10,584 nt of DNA from Bacillota bacterium (lineage in GTDB: Bacteria > Bacillota > Clostridia > Christensenellales > Aristaeellaceae). The translations under genes were made by a program, and so were the position numbers. Below the pieces are notes generated by a model. The model saw nothing but the letters and a program-made list of their open reading frames with translations, had not been told where the DNA came from and made no database searches. The stretch's first letter is position 1. Every line of letters starts with the position of its first letter. The DNA lies in assembly GCA_023415145.1 (NCBI GenBank), contig JAEZLW010000145.1:1-10584 (forward strand), given 5' to 3'. Of the stretch, positions 1-8,000 are shown in pieces.

Positions 1-255
1 ATCCATGAGTTTCCGGAGATGGCCCCAATGGTTGCCCGCATACAATCCGGCGAGCTGTTTGAGTATGTACTGGCAAAGAAAGGTGATCCGTTTCTGTTCC
101 TGGGAGACGCCATTATGCTCCCCTTCATGCATTCGGGTTTGGCCAGCATCGGGGATATATTCCTGGGCATAGGCGTAGGCTGGCTGATTTTTCAGTGGAT
201 GCGGCCCATGCCGCAAAAAAGAAAACGTACTGCACCTGGCAGAAGCGCTGTTTGA
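1..255 (+). CDS. C-terminal part of a DUF5317-like membrane protein (5' end outside window)
   Basis: An open frame runs from the first base to a TGA at 253-255, giving 84 visible residues, and the beginning of the gene lies left of the window. The visible part contains a FLGD motif followed by a short hydrophobic stretch, then S-I-G-D and a final membrane helix of about 18 residues (GIGVGWLIFQW), ending in a basic tail (KKRKR within the last 15 residues). The order FLGD-(I/L)-P, SIGD, helix is what I remember from the C-terminal end of DUF5317 proteins, small multi-pass membrane proteins of unknown function in clostridia. The positive-inside rule would put the tail in the cytoplasm. No biochemical role can be given. 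An intrinsic terminator follows directly and the next gene has its own promoter, so this gene probably ends its transcription unit. Family assignment is from memory of the motif; membrane location is well supported. Confidence 0.62.
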   Translation: MHEFPEMAPMVARIQSGELFEYVLAKKGDPFLFLGDAIMLPFMHSGLASIGDIFLGIGVGWLIFQWMRPMPQKRKRTAPGRSAV

Positions 256-262
256 TCCTTTC

Positions 263-283
263 GCCCCTTTCCGGGGCTTTTTT
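263..283 (+). terminator. Intrinsic terminator of the DUF5317-like gene
   Basis: A 5-bp all-GC stem, GCCCC (263-267) with GGGGC (273-277), encloses a 5-nt loop. It is followed at once by six T residues (278-283). It starts 7 bp after the stop codon, as expected for a rho-independent terminator. Confidence 0.85.
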
Positions 284-295
284 ATTGCCATGAAA

Positions 296-311
296 ATGAG
301 AAAATTCTCAT
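296..311. repeat. Inverted repeat upstream of the small membrane gene
   Basis: ATGAGA (296-301) and TCTCAT (306-311) form a perfect inverted repeat around AAAT. CCATG (288-292) and CATGG (309-313) offer a competing outer pairing. The repeat lies about 22 bp upstream of the predicted -35 of the next gene, a position where a regulator could bind. No T-run follows, so it is not an obvious terminator. Operator function is inference only. Confidence 0.35.
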
Positions 312-332
312 GGGAAATTAATGCTGGTCTTT

Positions 333-361
333 TTGATTTTCCCAAATGAAAGACGTATACT
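333..361 (+). promoter_or_regulatory. SigA-type promoter for the small glycine-zipper membrane gene
   Basis: TTGATT (333-338) and TATACT (356-361) are separated by 17 bp. The -10 matches consensus at 5 of 6 positions and the -35 at 4 of 6. Transcription would begin near 368, leaving a very short leader that is mostly the ribosome binding site. Confidence 0.7.
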
Positions 362-383
362 TTTCCCGTAGGAGGTGATTGGT

Positions 384-620
384 ATGGGTTGTCTGTTGTG
401 GCCTTTCGCTGCGGTTATTGGCATTGTAGGCGGTGCGCTGGGCCTTGCCGGGAAGATCATCGGCTTCATACTGGGCGCCATTGGCGGCCTGTTTTCGCTG
501 GTTTTTGCCTTGATTCTGGGCGCTGTCGGCGTGGCTTTATGTATGACCATCATCGGCGCTGTGATCGGTATTCCGTTAATCCTGTTTGCTGTAGGTCTGG
601 CCTTGCGCGCCATCTTTTAA
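384..620 (+). CDS. Small glycine-zipper membrane protein, 78 aa, unrecognised family
   Basis: I do not recognise the family. The protein is almost wholly hydrophobic, with only two charged residues (K24 and R75), enough for two or three membrane helices (roughly residues 5-22, 25-50 and 52-74). Glycines 23, 27, 31 and 35 form a GxxxGxxxGxxxG zipper, with further GxxxG pairs at 13/17, 16/20 and 58/62, so close helix packing or oligomerisation in the membrane is likely. Start choice: GGAGG at 371-375 sits 8 nt before ATG 384. An in-frame GTG at 375 overlaps the Shine-Dalgarno itself and is less likely. The gene has its own promoter just upstream and a hairpin terminator after the stop, so it is monocistronic. 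Small size and composition also fit holin-like or stress-induced membrane peptides, but nothing in the sequence proves either. No signal peptide cleavage site is evident. Confidence 0.75.
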   Translation: MGCLLWPFAAVIGIVGGALGLAGKIIGFILGAIGGLFSLVFALILGAVGVALCMTIIGAVIGIPLILFAVGLALRAIF

Positions 621-646
621 TCCATGAAATCTGTCTGGCATCCCGT

Positions 647-680
647 AAAACCGCCGAAGCAGAACGCTTGGGCGGTTTTG
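647..680. terminator. Bidirectional terminator between convergent genes
   Basis: AAAACCGCC (647-655) pairs perfectly with GGCGGTTTT (671-679). Inside it AAGC (657-660) pairs with GCTT (666-669) around the loop AGAAC. Because the stem begins with A4 and ends with T4, each strand has a U-run at the 3' side of its hairpin. It lies 26 bp after the stop of the small membrane gene and 25 bp beyond the stop of the convergent gene that ends at 705, so it can serve both. Confidence 0.8.
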
Positions 681-704
681 TTATGTGTGATGAATCAGTA
701 ATGT

Positions 705-1247
705 TTACAAATATACTAAGGCTGCCAAAATGGCTGCAGCAACCGAACCTACCACATCGAAAATGATATCAAAATCCGTATCCTTCAGGCCCCGCTGCAT
801 CTTTGTTTTATTCTTTTGGTCATTCAGAAATTCGATGATTTCAAATACTGCGCCCGCTGCAATACCCAGAGCTGCAATAAAGACAGCACGGAAGAGCATT
901 GATCCGCCCGGAGCCGTTATGCTTGACAACGTCAGGTAAATCAGCAGCGCAAAGGAAAAACTGCCAAACGCGTGCAGACATCTGTCAAAATACTTCACCC
1001 GATGATACATGTCCAGATATAACCCCATAACAGTGTGCAAGAAGACAGTGATCGCAGCAAGCGTCAGTACAAGATAGGGGATGCTGATTCTAAAGATGCA
1101 AAGCGCCAACAGATAAGCTAAAAAAAATCCGGCAGGAACTGCCGTAAATTTTACGCATTTTGATTCCTTCTTTTTCACATACCGTATAATGGTAAAGACC
1201 TCAGCGGCGACAAACAAAAAGAGCAATATGTAAAATGCAATTTCCAT
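705..1247 (-). CDS. YjdF/DUF2238-like integral membrane protein
   Basis: A 180-residue protein with about six membrane segments (near residues 3-22, 34-52, 54-78, 93-110, 118-141 and 160-180). The second half carries the pattern I associate with the YjdF/DUF2238 family of predicted inner-membrane proteins. D88 and H92 sit at the start of helix 4, an E-I-I-E motif (E136, E139) at the end of helix 5, and GLKDTDFD-x3-D (D156, D160, D164) before the last helix. These polar residues cluster at membrane boundaries and could form a functional site, but the family's activity is unknown to me. Start choice: AAGGAGG (complement of 1254-1260) lies 6 nt before ATG at 1247. The frame stays open upstream to about 1406, but that would run through the promoter region and the added residues are not membrane-like. 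The gene is divergent from rpsT, convergent with the small membrane gene, and appears monocistronic. Confidence 0.8.
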   Translation of the reverse strand: MEIAFYILLFLFVAAEVFTIIRYVKKKESKCVKFTAVPAGFFLAYLLALCIFRISIPYLVLTLAAITVFLHTVMGLYLDMYHRVKYFDRCLHAFGSFSFALLIYLTLSSITAPGGSMLFRAVFIAALGIAAGAVFEIIEFLNDQKNKTKMQRGLKDTDFDIIFDVVGSVAAAILAALVYL

Positions 1248-1327
1248 CGCGTACCTCCTTCCATCATGTCTGTCTATCTTGCTAAAAGATTGCAGAAATG
1301 ATACAAAGCAAAACCTGCCTTTGCACA

Positions 1328-1356
1328 AATATAGTTTTTTAACAAAATGCTTGCAA
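1328..1356 (-). promoter_or_regulatory. Promoter of the YjdF-like gene, sharing its -35 with the rpsT promoter
   Basis: On the minus strand the -35 is TTGCAA (1356-1351) and the -10 is TATATT (1333-1328), with a 17-bp spacer. The -10 matches consensus at 5 of 6 positions. Transcription would start near 1321, giving a leader of about 74 nt. The same six bases, being palindromic, also serve as -35 of the rightward rpsT promoter. Confidence 0.6.
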
Positions 1357-1379
1357 TACGAGTCAATGCATGGTAAAAT
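1351..1379 (+). promoter_or_regulatory. rpsT promoter with extended -10
   Basis: TTGCAA (1351-1356) and TAAAAT (1374-1379) are 17 bp apart, and TGG (1371-1373) immediately before the -10 supplies a TGn extended -10 element. Predicted transcription start is near 1386, giving a leader of about 35 nt. The -35 overlaps completely with that of the divergent promoter. Confidence 0.72.
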
Positions 1380-1386
1380 AGTTTTT

Positions 1387-1415
1387 GCTGATTCACGCTG
1401 ATTCAAGGAGGTGAA
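1387..1415 (+). promoter_or_regulatory. rpsT leader with duplicated GCTGATTCA next to the Shine-Dalgarno
   Basis: GCTGATTCA occurs at 1387-1395 and again at 1397-1405, a 10-bp tandem repeat that runs directly into AGGAGG (1406-1411). TTCA of the second copy (1402-1405) can pair with TGAA (1412-1415), which would place AGGAGG exactly in a six-base loop. TTCAC of the first copy (1392-1396) can pair with GTGAA (1411-1415) instead. The stems are short, so regulation is inference. In E. coli, S20 represses its own translation, which makes a leader signal plausible here. Confidence 0.4.
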
Positions 1416-1420
1416 CGAAA

Positions 1421-1687
1421 TTGCCGAACATCAAGTCTGCTATCAAGCGCGTCAAGGTCAGTGAAAAGAAGAATCTGCGCAACCGGATGATCAAGAGCGG
1501 GGTGAAAACCGCCATCAAGAAATTCCAGGTTGAGTTGGCTGTGAGCCCCAGTGCTGCCAACGTGCAGTTAAGCGCAACCACCTCCGCCATCGATAAAGCG
1601 GCTTCCAAGGGCATTCTGCATAAGAATACGGCCAACAGAAAAAAGGCCCGTCTGGCCCGCAGTCTTTCCAAAGCGGTGGCCCAGTGA
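1421..1687 (+). CDS. rpsT: 30S ribosomal protein S20
   Basis: Small-subunit protein S20, which binds the 5' domain and helix 44 region of 16S rRNA and is needed for assembly and initiation. The 88-residue length is normal for the family. The N-terminus MPNIKSAIKRVKVSEKKNLRNR is the classic S20 start, with the basic helix carrying R/K residues through about residue 33, and the C-terminal half contains the conserved GILHKNTANRKKARLAR-like helix. The start is TTG at 1421. AAGGAGG (1405-1411) is 9 nt upstream and the family N-terminus begins exactly here, so the rare start codon is well supported. The gene is preceded by its own promoter and followed by a strong terminator. The neighbours often seen beside rpsT in Firmicutes (holA upstream; the gpr spore protease or lepA downstream) are not present in this window. 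Confidence 0.97.
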   Translation: MPNIKSAIKRVKVSEKKNLRNRMIKSGVKTAIKKFQVELAVSPSAANVQLSATTSAIDKAASKGILHKNTANRKKARLARSLSKAVAQ

Positions 1688-1714
1688 TTTGCAGGATAGA
1701 GAACATATATCCCC

Positions 1715-1752
1715 AAGAACCCCTTTCCATTATGAAGGAGGGTTCTTTTTTT
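1715..1752 (+). terminator. rpsT intrinsic terminator
   Basis: AAGAACCC (1715-1722) pairs with GGGTTCTT (1740-1747). The stem continues with CTTTC (1723-1727) against GAAGG (1734-1738) past a bulged A1739, closing on a 6-nt loop. T residues at 1746-1752 form the U-run. It begins 28 bp after the rpsT stop. Confidence 0.9.
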
Positions 1753-1755
1753 CTT

Positions 1756-1916
1756 CGAGAAAATGGCGCTGCCATTTTCTCGATTCTGCGCTTTTCGCCT
1801 GTGAGCTTTGCTCACTGTCGGCGAAAAGCGTAAGGAATGCTTGCTCCGCAAGCGCCCCGCCCGACCGGCAAAGCCGATCGAGACGATTTCAAATGAAGGG
1901 GCAACGCCCCTTCATT
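1756..1916. repeat. Array of five compact stem-loops with 3-nt loops
   Basis: Five hairpins follow one another with little spacing. A: 12-bp perfect stem 1756-1767/1771-1782, loop GCT. B: 11-bp stem 1789-1799/1820-1830 enclosing a 6-bp stem GTGAGC/GCTCAC (1801-1806/1810-1815), loop TTT. C: 6-bp stem GCTTGC/GCAAGC (1839-1844/1848-1853), loop TCC. D: 8-bp stem with one mismatch (1862-1869/1873-1880), loop AAA. E: 11-bp perfect stem 1892-1902/1906-1916, loop AAC. Every terminal loop is exactly three bases. The array lies between the rpsT terminator and the terminator of the convergent giant gene, so it should not be part of either mature transcript. Reading frames that cross it are by-products of the palindromes. 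Likely a non-coding intergenic repeat element (REP/MITE-like) or a structured RNA. Identity is unknown to me. Confidence 0.8.
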
Positions 1917-1948
1917 GCATCCCCAAAAGACTTTGCAAATTTGTTGAT

Positions 1949-1990
1949 AATATAAAGGCGGAAGCAATTGATGCTTTCCGCCTTTATATT
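1949..1990 (-). terminator. Large hairpin terminator after the giant surface-protein gene
   Basis: AATATAAAGGCGGAAGC (1949-1965) pairs with the complementary arm at 1973-1990 with a single bulged T, making a 17-bp stem with a 7-nt loop. On the minus strand it begins 13 nt after the stop codon and its 3' arm ends in the U/A-rich CTTTATATT. The U-run is not a clean one, but stem length and position support termination. It could also work for rightward transcription leaving the hairpin array. Confidence 0.7.
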
Positions 1991-2002
1991 CACAAAGCCA
2001 GC

Positions 2003-5000
2003 TCAATCCCACTTCTGTGCAGGAGGAGGAACGATAGCACCCGGGCGCTTGCTTCCCGATTTGAGCACAAAGCCCAAGTCACAGTCAAAATTCCGGCCTC
2101 CGCTTGTCACCATCACATCACCTGTATAGGCTGTATCGCCCTGGCTGCCGGTAAGCGCGCTCACAAGCAAGGGGTAATCAATCCGCTGCACTGCCGGAAC
2201 AAGCTCAGGATACATCGAAACCTGCACCTGGCTTACCATGGGGTACACATTGTCAAACAGGTAATAGCCATGGGCATCTGTCTTTGCCGATGCCACCTGC
2301 TGCCCATCCTGGACGAGTATTACAATGAGGCCGGGAATACCGGGTTCGCCGGCATCCTGCAATCCATTTCCGTTCTCATCCAGCCAGGCATAGTCCCCCA
2401 GCTTTCCGGTTTTGACAGCGCCGATATCCAGCATTGCCTGATCCTCCCCCATGTTCAGAAGGAAATTGTAGCTTAAGCCTGAAGCGGTATCTTCGATAAC
2501 GCTTACAACCTCTTTGGAAGTAAGCCGCGCATCATCAGGCTTCACAAACAGATATCCTTGCGGCAGCTCAGCGCCAATCCTGTATTCACCCGGCATCAAC
2601 TGATCGAAGCGGTATGCGCCATCCTCGCCTGTTGTCACCATCTTAAGCGGCGTCATCGTGTCATCAGCACTATATAGCGATACCTGCGTGCCTGCAAGCT
2701 GTATGATGCTGCCTTGCTCATCTGCCCAGACCGTCCCCTCAACAGAAGTATACTGCTTCACCCCTGCCCGTATCTCCGAAATCTCCTCGCCTTCCAGGAG
2801 CGTCAGGCCATGCAGGATCATATAGCCAGGAGCACCATCATGGAACATGTTCTCCCCGGCGCCGGTGTCCGCTGCGATGCTGTTTTGCGGCAGGCTCACA
2901 GTTAGCTTATACGTACCCGGTTGAATAACCGGCACATGATACGATCCGTTTTCATCAGTGGTAAGTTCCGTAAAGACGCTGCCGGTCAATGTATCCAATA
3001 CCTGCACGCTGAGCCCGCTTAAAAGCGCTTCCTCTGGCTCCTGGAGGCCGTTGTTGTTTTCGTCCAGCCATACATGCCCCTGCAAGGAAGCGGGCAGCGT
3101 ACCGCCTACCATGCATCCATCCAGCCTTTCCCCCATCGGTATATCGATGTCCAGGCTTCCTTTTGCTTCAAGGGATGGTTGCATCAGAATATTTGCTCCC
3201 GCTCTTGTAAATACCATGGCCGGGGGCAGTGATACGTTCAGCGTGTACATGCCGGGGCGGAGACGGTCAAGCATAAATACGCCGTCCATCCCTGTGAGCA
3301 TACTTGCAGCTTCCTGGCCGGTACGCCGGCTTATTAGGATGATTCGCACACCGGATAATGTTCCTTCCCCCTCTTCCTTGATCCCGTTAGCGTTGCCATC
3401 ATGGAAGGCTGTGCCGGACAACCTTCCCAGGGCCACCGCCCCGCACAAAGGAACGCGCTTTGTCTCCCCAATCGAAAGATCAAACGCATCGCTAAAGGCC
3501 GTCAAATCCTCACTGTATACATCGCTGCCTCCCGCTGCTTTTGCGGCATATACGGTATCTTCCGGCAGAAGATAGGACAGTATGTAACGGCCTGGATGCA
3601 AATCTGCAAAGGTAAAACTCCCATCCGCACCAGTTGTAAAGCTCTTAACTTCCTGCCGGGATTCGTTTAGCAGGCTCACCAGCACATTTTCAAAGCCACT
3701 TTCTCCCGGGGAGAGAAGTCCGTCATCGTTGGCGTCGGCAAATACCTGACCCTGAACACCTGCCGGCAATATGACTCCGGCGTATACCCCGGTGACCCGT
3801 TCACCCAAAGCCACGGAAATGACTTCGGTAAACCCTTCATTTTTCTTCATGACCTGTACGCGGCTTCTGTACTCCCCATCGCTCAGTTTGGTAAACATAT
3901 ATCCCGCCGGCTTTTCCACTGCAAGGGTATAGGCCATGGGCATCAGCCCACCAAAGGTATACTGGCCGGTGGCATCTGTTTCCACACCTGCCACCATATT
4001 CCCTTCCTGATCCAGCAGCCTCAAAAGCACACCGGCAACAGGCTTCTCCCCAGAGTCGTAGAGCCCGTTATAGTTAATATCCGCAAATACGCTGCCGGAT
4101 AAGCTGCCGGGGACGACAGCGCCAACGCCAACAGCCCGGCGCTCCCCGCTGGACATCGTCAATGAAACAGTCGTCTCCCGCCTGCCGGTACGCTGGTCAA
4201 AAAGGTTTTTATAGTCCGAATCACTTACTGGAACGCGTGTAAACACGACACCTGTGTCCGGCAGAACAGCACGCAAACTGTATTCGCCGCCCCGCAGGCT
4301 GTCAAAGCGGAATGCCCCCTCCTGCCCTGTCACAATGCTGCCCAGTGCCTTAGCATTGGCCGATCTTGTCAGTTCCAGGGTAACGCCGCTCAATAGCTGT
4401 TCACCATCATCCCATATGCCGTTATAATTGCTATCCAGGAAAGCCACGCCTTCCAGGATCACCCCCGGTACAAAGCCGATGTTTTGATTTTCCTCCCGTG
4501 TGCCGGATTCAAATGTATACCTGCGTTCTCCTGCACCAACACCTTCGGTGGTAATAATCGAGCGGTTCACCCCGCCCGTTAAGCTGAAGCGCGTAAAGCT
4601 CATACCGCTTGGACCTTTTACTGTAAACAGGTACGAATCAGTCCTTACAATGACCTCATATCGGCCCGTATCATCTGTGGTATATGCATAGCTTTTTCCG
4701 CCGCGGCTGCCCAACAGTGTAATCTCGCAACCGGCAAGGCCCGGCTCATCATCATCCATGATGCCGTCCTCATTGGTATCTCTCCAGATTCGGCCTCTGA
4801 TCAAACCGGTTTTTATGCCTCCAACGCCGAACTCCTCCGTCTGACCTTCCAACAAGGTAAAAGGTTCCGTAGTCCCCTGGCGGCTGTCAGCCATAGGTAC
4901 GGTATTCCGCTTTAAGCCGCTGACATCCCCCTGTTGGGAGAGCCAATATCCCTCCGGCAGCGTGAAGCGGATGTAGTAACTGCCTGGTGTAATGCCGCCA

Positions 5001-8000
5001 AATGAGACCTGGCCGTTCCTGTTGGTTTCCCCCTCTGCGACAGCATTGCCGCCCTCCATGGGGTACACTTCCACCAGTGTGCCCTCGATAGCCCGCTCAT
5101 ATATGCCCTGCAATCCGTCATTATTGCTGTCCCAGAAAGCATTGGCTACCAAAGTACCGGGTGACACCGCGCCTGCTAAAACCTGTAGGTTTTGGCCGCT
5201 TTCCAACAGGAAGGGTTCCTCCGCCCGCAAGTCTGCAAGTGCTTTTCCAATTGGCAATGTAATGGACAGGCGGTATTGCCCAGGCGTCAAATAATCGAAC
5301 CGGTATTGCCCATCTACGCCCGTTTGAACCGATTGAACCTGTGCCCAGGTCCCGTTTTGCTCTGCCAAAAGGCTCACCATCACACCGTCAAGGGGGGCTT
5401 CCCCTGCTCCCAAATCGCCGTCCCTGTCAGGATCATCAAACACATACCCTAAGACAGCGGCAGTTTGCAAAAGCATGGCGGCTTGCGGCATTGTATCCTG
5501 GCCCGGCAAAATATCAACCGAGAGGGATGCAGTTACGCTTCCGTGCAACAACTCCATCTGCCACACGCCTGATTGATCAGCCAGTACTGACCGGGGCAGT
5601 ATGACGTTCACTTGATATAACCCTGGGATCAAGTCGGCAAAAAGGCACTGGCCGTTTTCATCCATCAAGCCCTGCCTGTCCTCCGGCCCCGTCATTGTCA
5701 CCGGGATGTCTGTAAGCCCGCTGCCGTTGAATTGTATCAATAGCTTCCCTGTTACAGTCTCTTCCACCGCAAGCTGTCTGGCTTCTCCCGCCGGAACCTG
5801 GACAACAAGCTCAACAAGCCCTTTTTGCCAGGCCTGCATGCCCTCCGTTTTAATGGCTAGCCCCTGAGGCACTTGAAAAGACAGCGTATACGCGCCGTTG
5901 AACAACTTATCAAAGTAGTAAGAACCAGTATCATCAGGGGCGGAATCGGCAATAAGAGCGCCATCCAGATACAGCGATGCGGTACCCAGGGGATAAGTGT
6001 AGCCAAGCAGTTTCACCTTAAGTGAGCCTAGCCTGCGCACTGGCGCATTTTGCGATATTTCTCCGCCGTACGGCATCGTTATGGCCGGAAGCAAAGCTGT
6101 CAAGCCCTCTGCCTGCACATACCCGTCACCCGGATAAAAGCCGGCTTGAGAGGATAGTGTATCAAGCAGCTTCAGCATCACCTGATAATCCCCAGCAATA
6201 AGCCCGTTAAAGCTGTACTGCCCCTGTGCATCTGTCACGGCGGACGCCACCGCCTGGCCTTTTTGCAAAAGCGCGATCTCAGCCCCTACAACACCCACCT
6301 GATTCTCCTGTTCATATACGCGGCCATACAGCGAACACATCTTGGTAAACGCTATTTGAACATCTTTGCGTTTATGTAAGTCTGTTTGCGCTGCCAGATA
6401 CATTCCGCCCAAGCCAGGCTGTCCGGCAATAGCCGTATTGTCGGGAAGCTTGGCATACAGCTCTCCCATCTGGCTGCCAATGGATACGCCGGAAAAGTCA
6501 AAAGCTCCCTGAACATTCGTAATACAGTGATAACTGATGTTGGTTAAGCCGCGCCACAGCACAAGCTGTCCCGCTGCGCCGCTTTCGTAATCATCCATAC
6601 GCCCATTACCATTAGCGTCATCAAACATCCGTCCGGATAAGGCGGCAGCCTTGCCTATTTTCAAAGACAATGAACCTTCTTCATCCGCAAGATATGCGCT
6701 TTCCCCCGCCCATTGAGGGGTTTGGACCAGCGTTGGAACCTGCACCGTTCCTGATTTCCTTGACACATGAACAGGGAGTATGGCCTCTGCACCCGCCTTC
6801 ATGCTCAGAGCCGTTACCTGTGTCCAATCACCGGCAAACAACTCCGCATCTACCCATACCGACGCGGGCTGCGGCGCTTGATCCGTGGTGATAAAGACCT
6901 GCCCTTGGGGCATTCCCCTCAACTTAATGCCCTGAGGAAGGATAACCATGTGCAATACGGAAGGAACATCTCCTGTTTTGAAAAGAAGTTCCCCGTAGCC
7001 ATTTTCGTTAAGGGCAGCCTCGCCGCTGCCGGACGCAAAGCCCAGCGGCTGCAGCGATAAAGCCTTGCCAGATTTGTTTTCAGCTTTTAATATGTCATAG
7101 GCATATGTTGCCGGTTGTGAAAGGCCCAATGCAGCATCCGCTACCGGACATCCTTCCTGCCGCTCACCCCAAAGAAGTAAACCATCGGGATTATCCAATG
7201 TCGGTACTACGCCGGTCTCGTTCATAATCCAGACAGCGCCTGCTCCATCCCCCGCCCCGAAGGATGCGGCAAATTCCACAGACATTGTCTGTCCCGCTAT
7301 GAACGACCCCGAGAAAGTCAGTACAGCTATATCAGCCTGTTCTCCATGGCTGACCGCCACAACAGGCGCAGCAAAACCATTGTCCTGTATCCGCCAGCCA
7401 TCGGGCAGCCTTACCGCCAGCCTGGGATTGTCTACTTGAGGCCCTCCCTCATGATCCACCGTCAGCATCACACGGCCCTGCGCATTGGCCACTGCGGATA
7501 CATGCATAACGGCCCGGCTGTCAAGCACCCTTACTCCAAGGTCGATACTGCCGCCTTCCCCGTATGCTGTAACCGGAGTTCCGTCACGGTCCGGGTATTG
7601 GTATTGCCATGCCTGCTTTACGGTGATGCCAATCCTGGCTACGCTGGCCTTCCCAGCTTCGGGCATACGGCGTGCAAGTCCAACCTGAAGGCTGATATCC
7701 CCCAGCACAAACCTTTCGGGTACAAACGGTTGTCCGTCATCCGTATAGTAAACAATTCTGGCAGAAACAGCCTTCAGCCCATCAAGAGACAGCTTTTGAC
7801 CGGAAGCAAGATTTCTTTCGTTGCCGATCATTTGCCCATTTTCATCAAATACCCGGACTTTGGCCTGCATCCCTTCCATGCCCGGCGTGACAGATATGCT
7901 CCTTAACTCTTTTCCCGTTTGATCCGGATGAGGCACACCGGCATGATCCAGCAGTACAAGGTTTCCGATATCCACCGCGTAGTGTTGAAGCGGAATCGTA

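Noticed and set aside
375..383. GTG at 375 as start of the small membrane gene
   Set aside because: It overlaps the Shine-Dalgarno GGAGG itself, whereas ATG 384 has ideal spacing of 8 nt.
1248..1406. N-terminal extension of the YjdF-like protein to a 233-residue form
   Set aside because: A strong ribosome binding site precedes ATG 1247, and the extension would cover the divergent promoter and the rpsT leader. Its residues look random and not like a membrane protein.
1808..2476. Rightward open frame of 222 codons starting within the hairpin array
   Set aside because: It runs through the palindromic array, a terminator, and then antisense to the C-terminal end of the giant protein. It has no Shine-Dalgarno and low-complexity content from the stem-loops.
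2003..6640. Possible CRISPR or DNA-level satellite in the repeat-rich gene
   Set aside because: The repetition is at protein level with about 340-bp periodicity and strongly diverged DNA. There are no short identical repeats with unique spacers.
7346..7906. Rightward open frame of 186 codons
   Set aside because: It lies entirely antisense inside the giant surface-protein gene, with no ribosome binding site or recognisable domain. The opposite strand has a clear domain reading.
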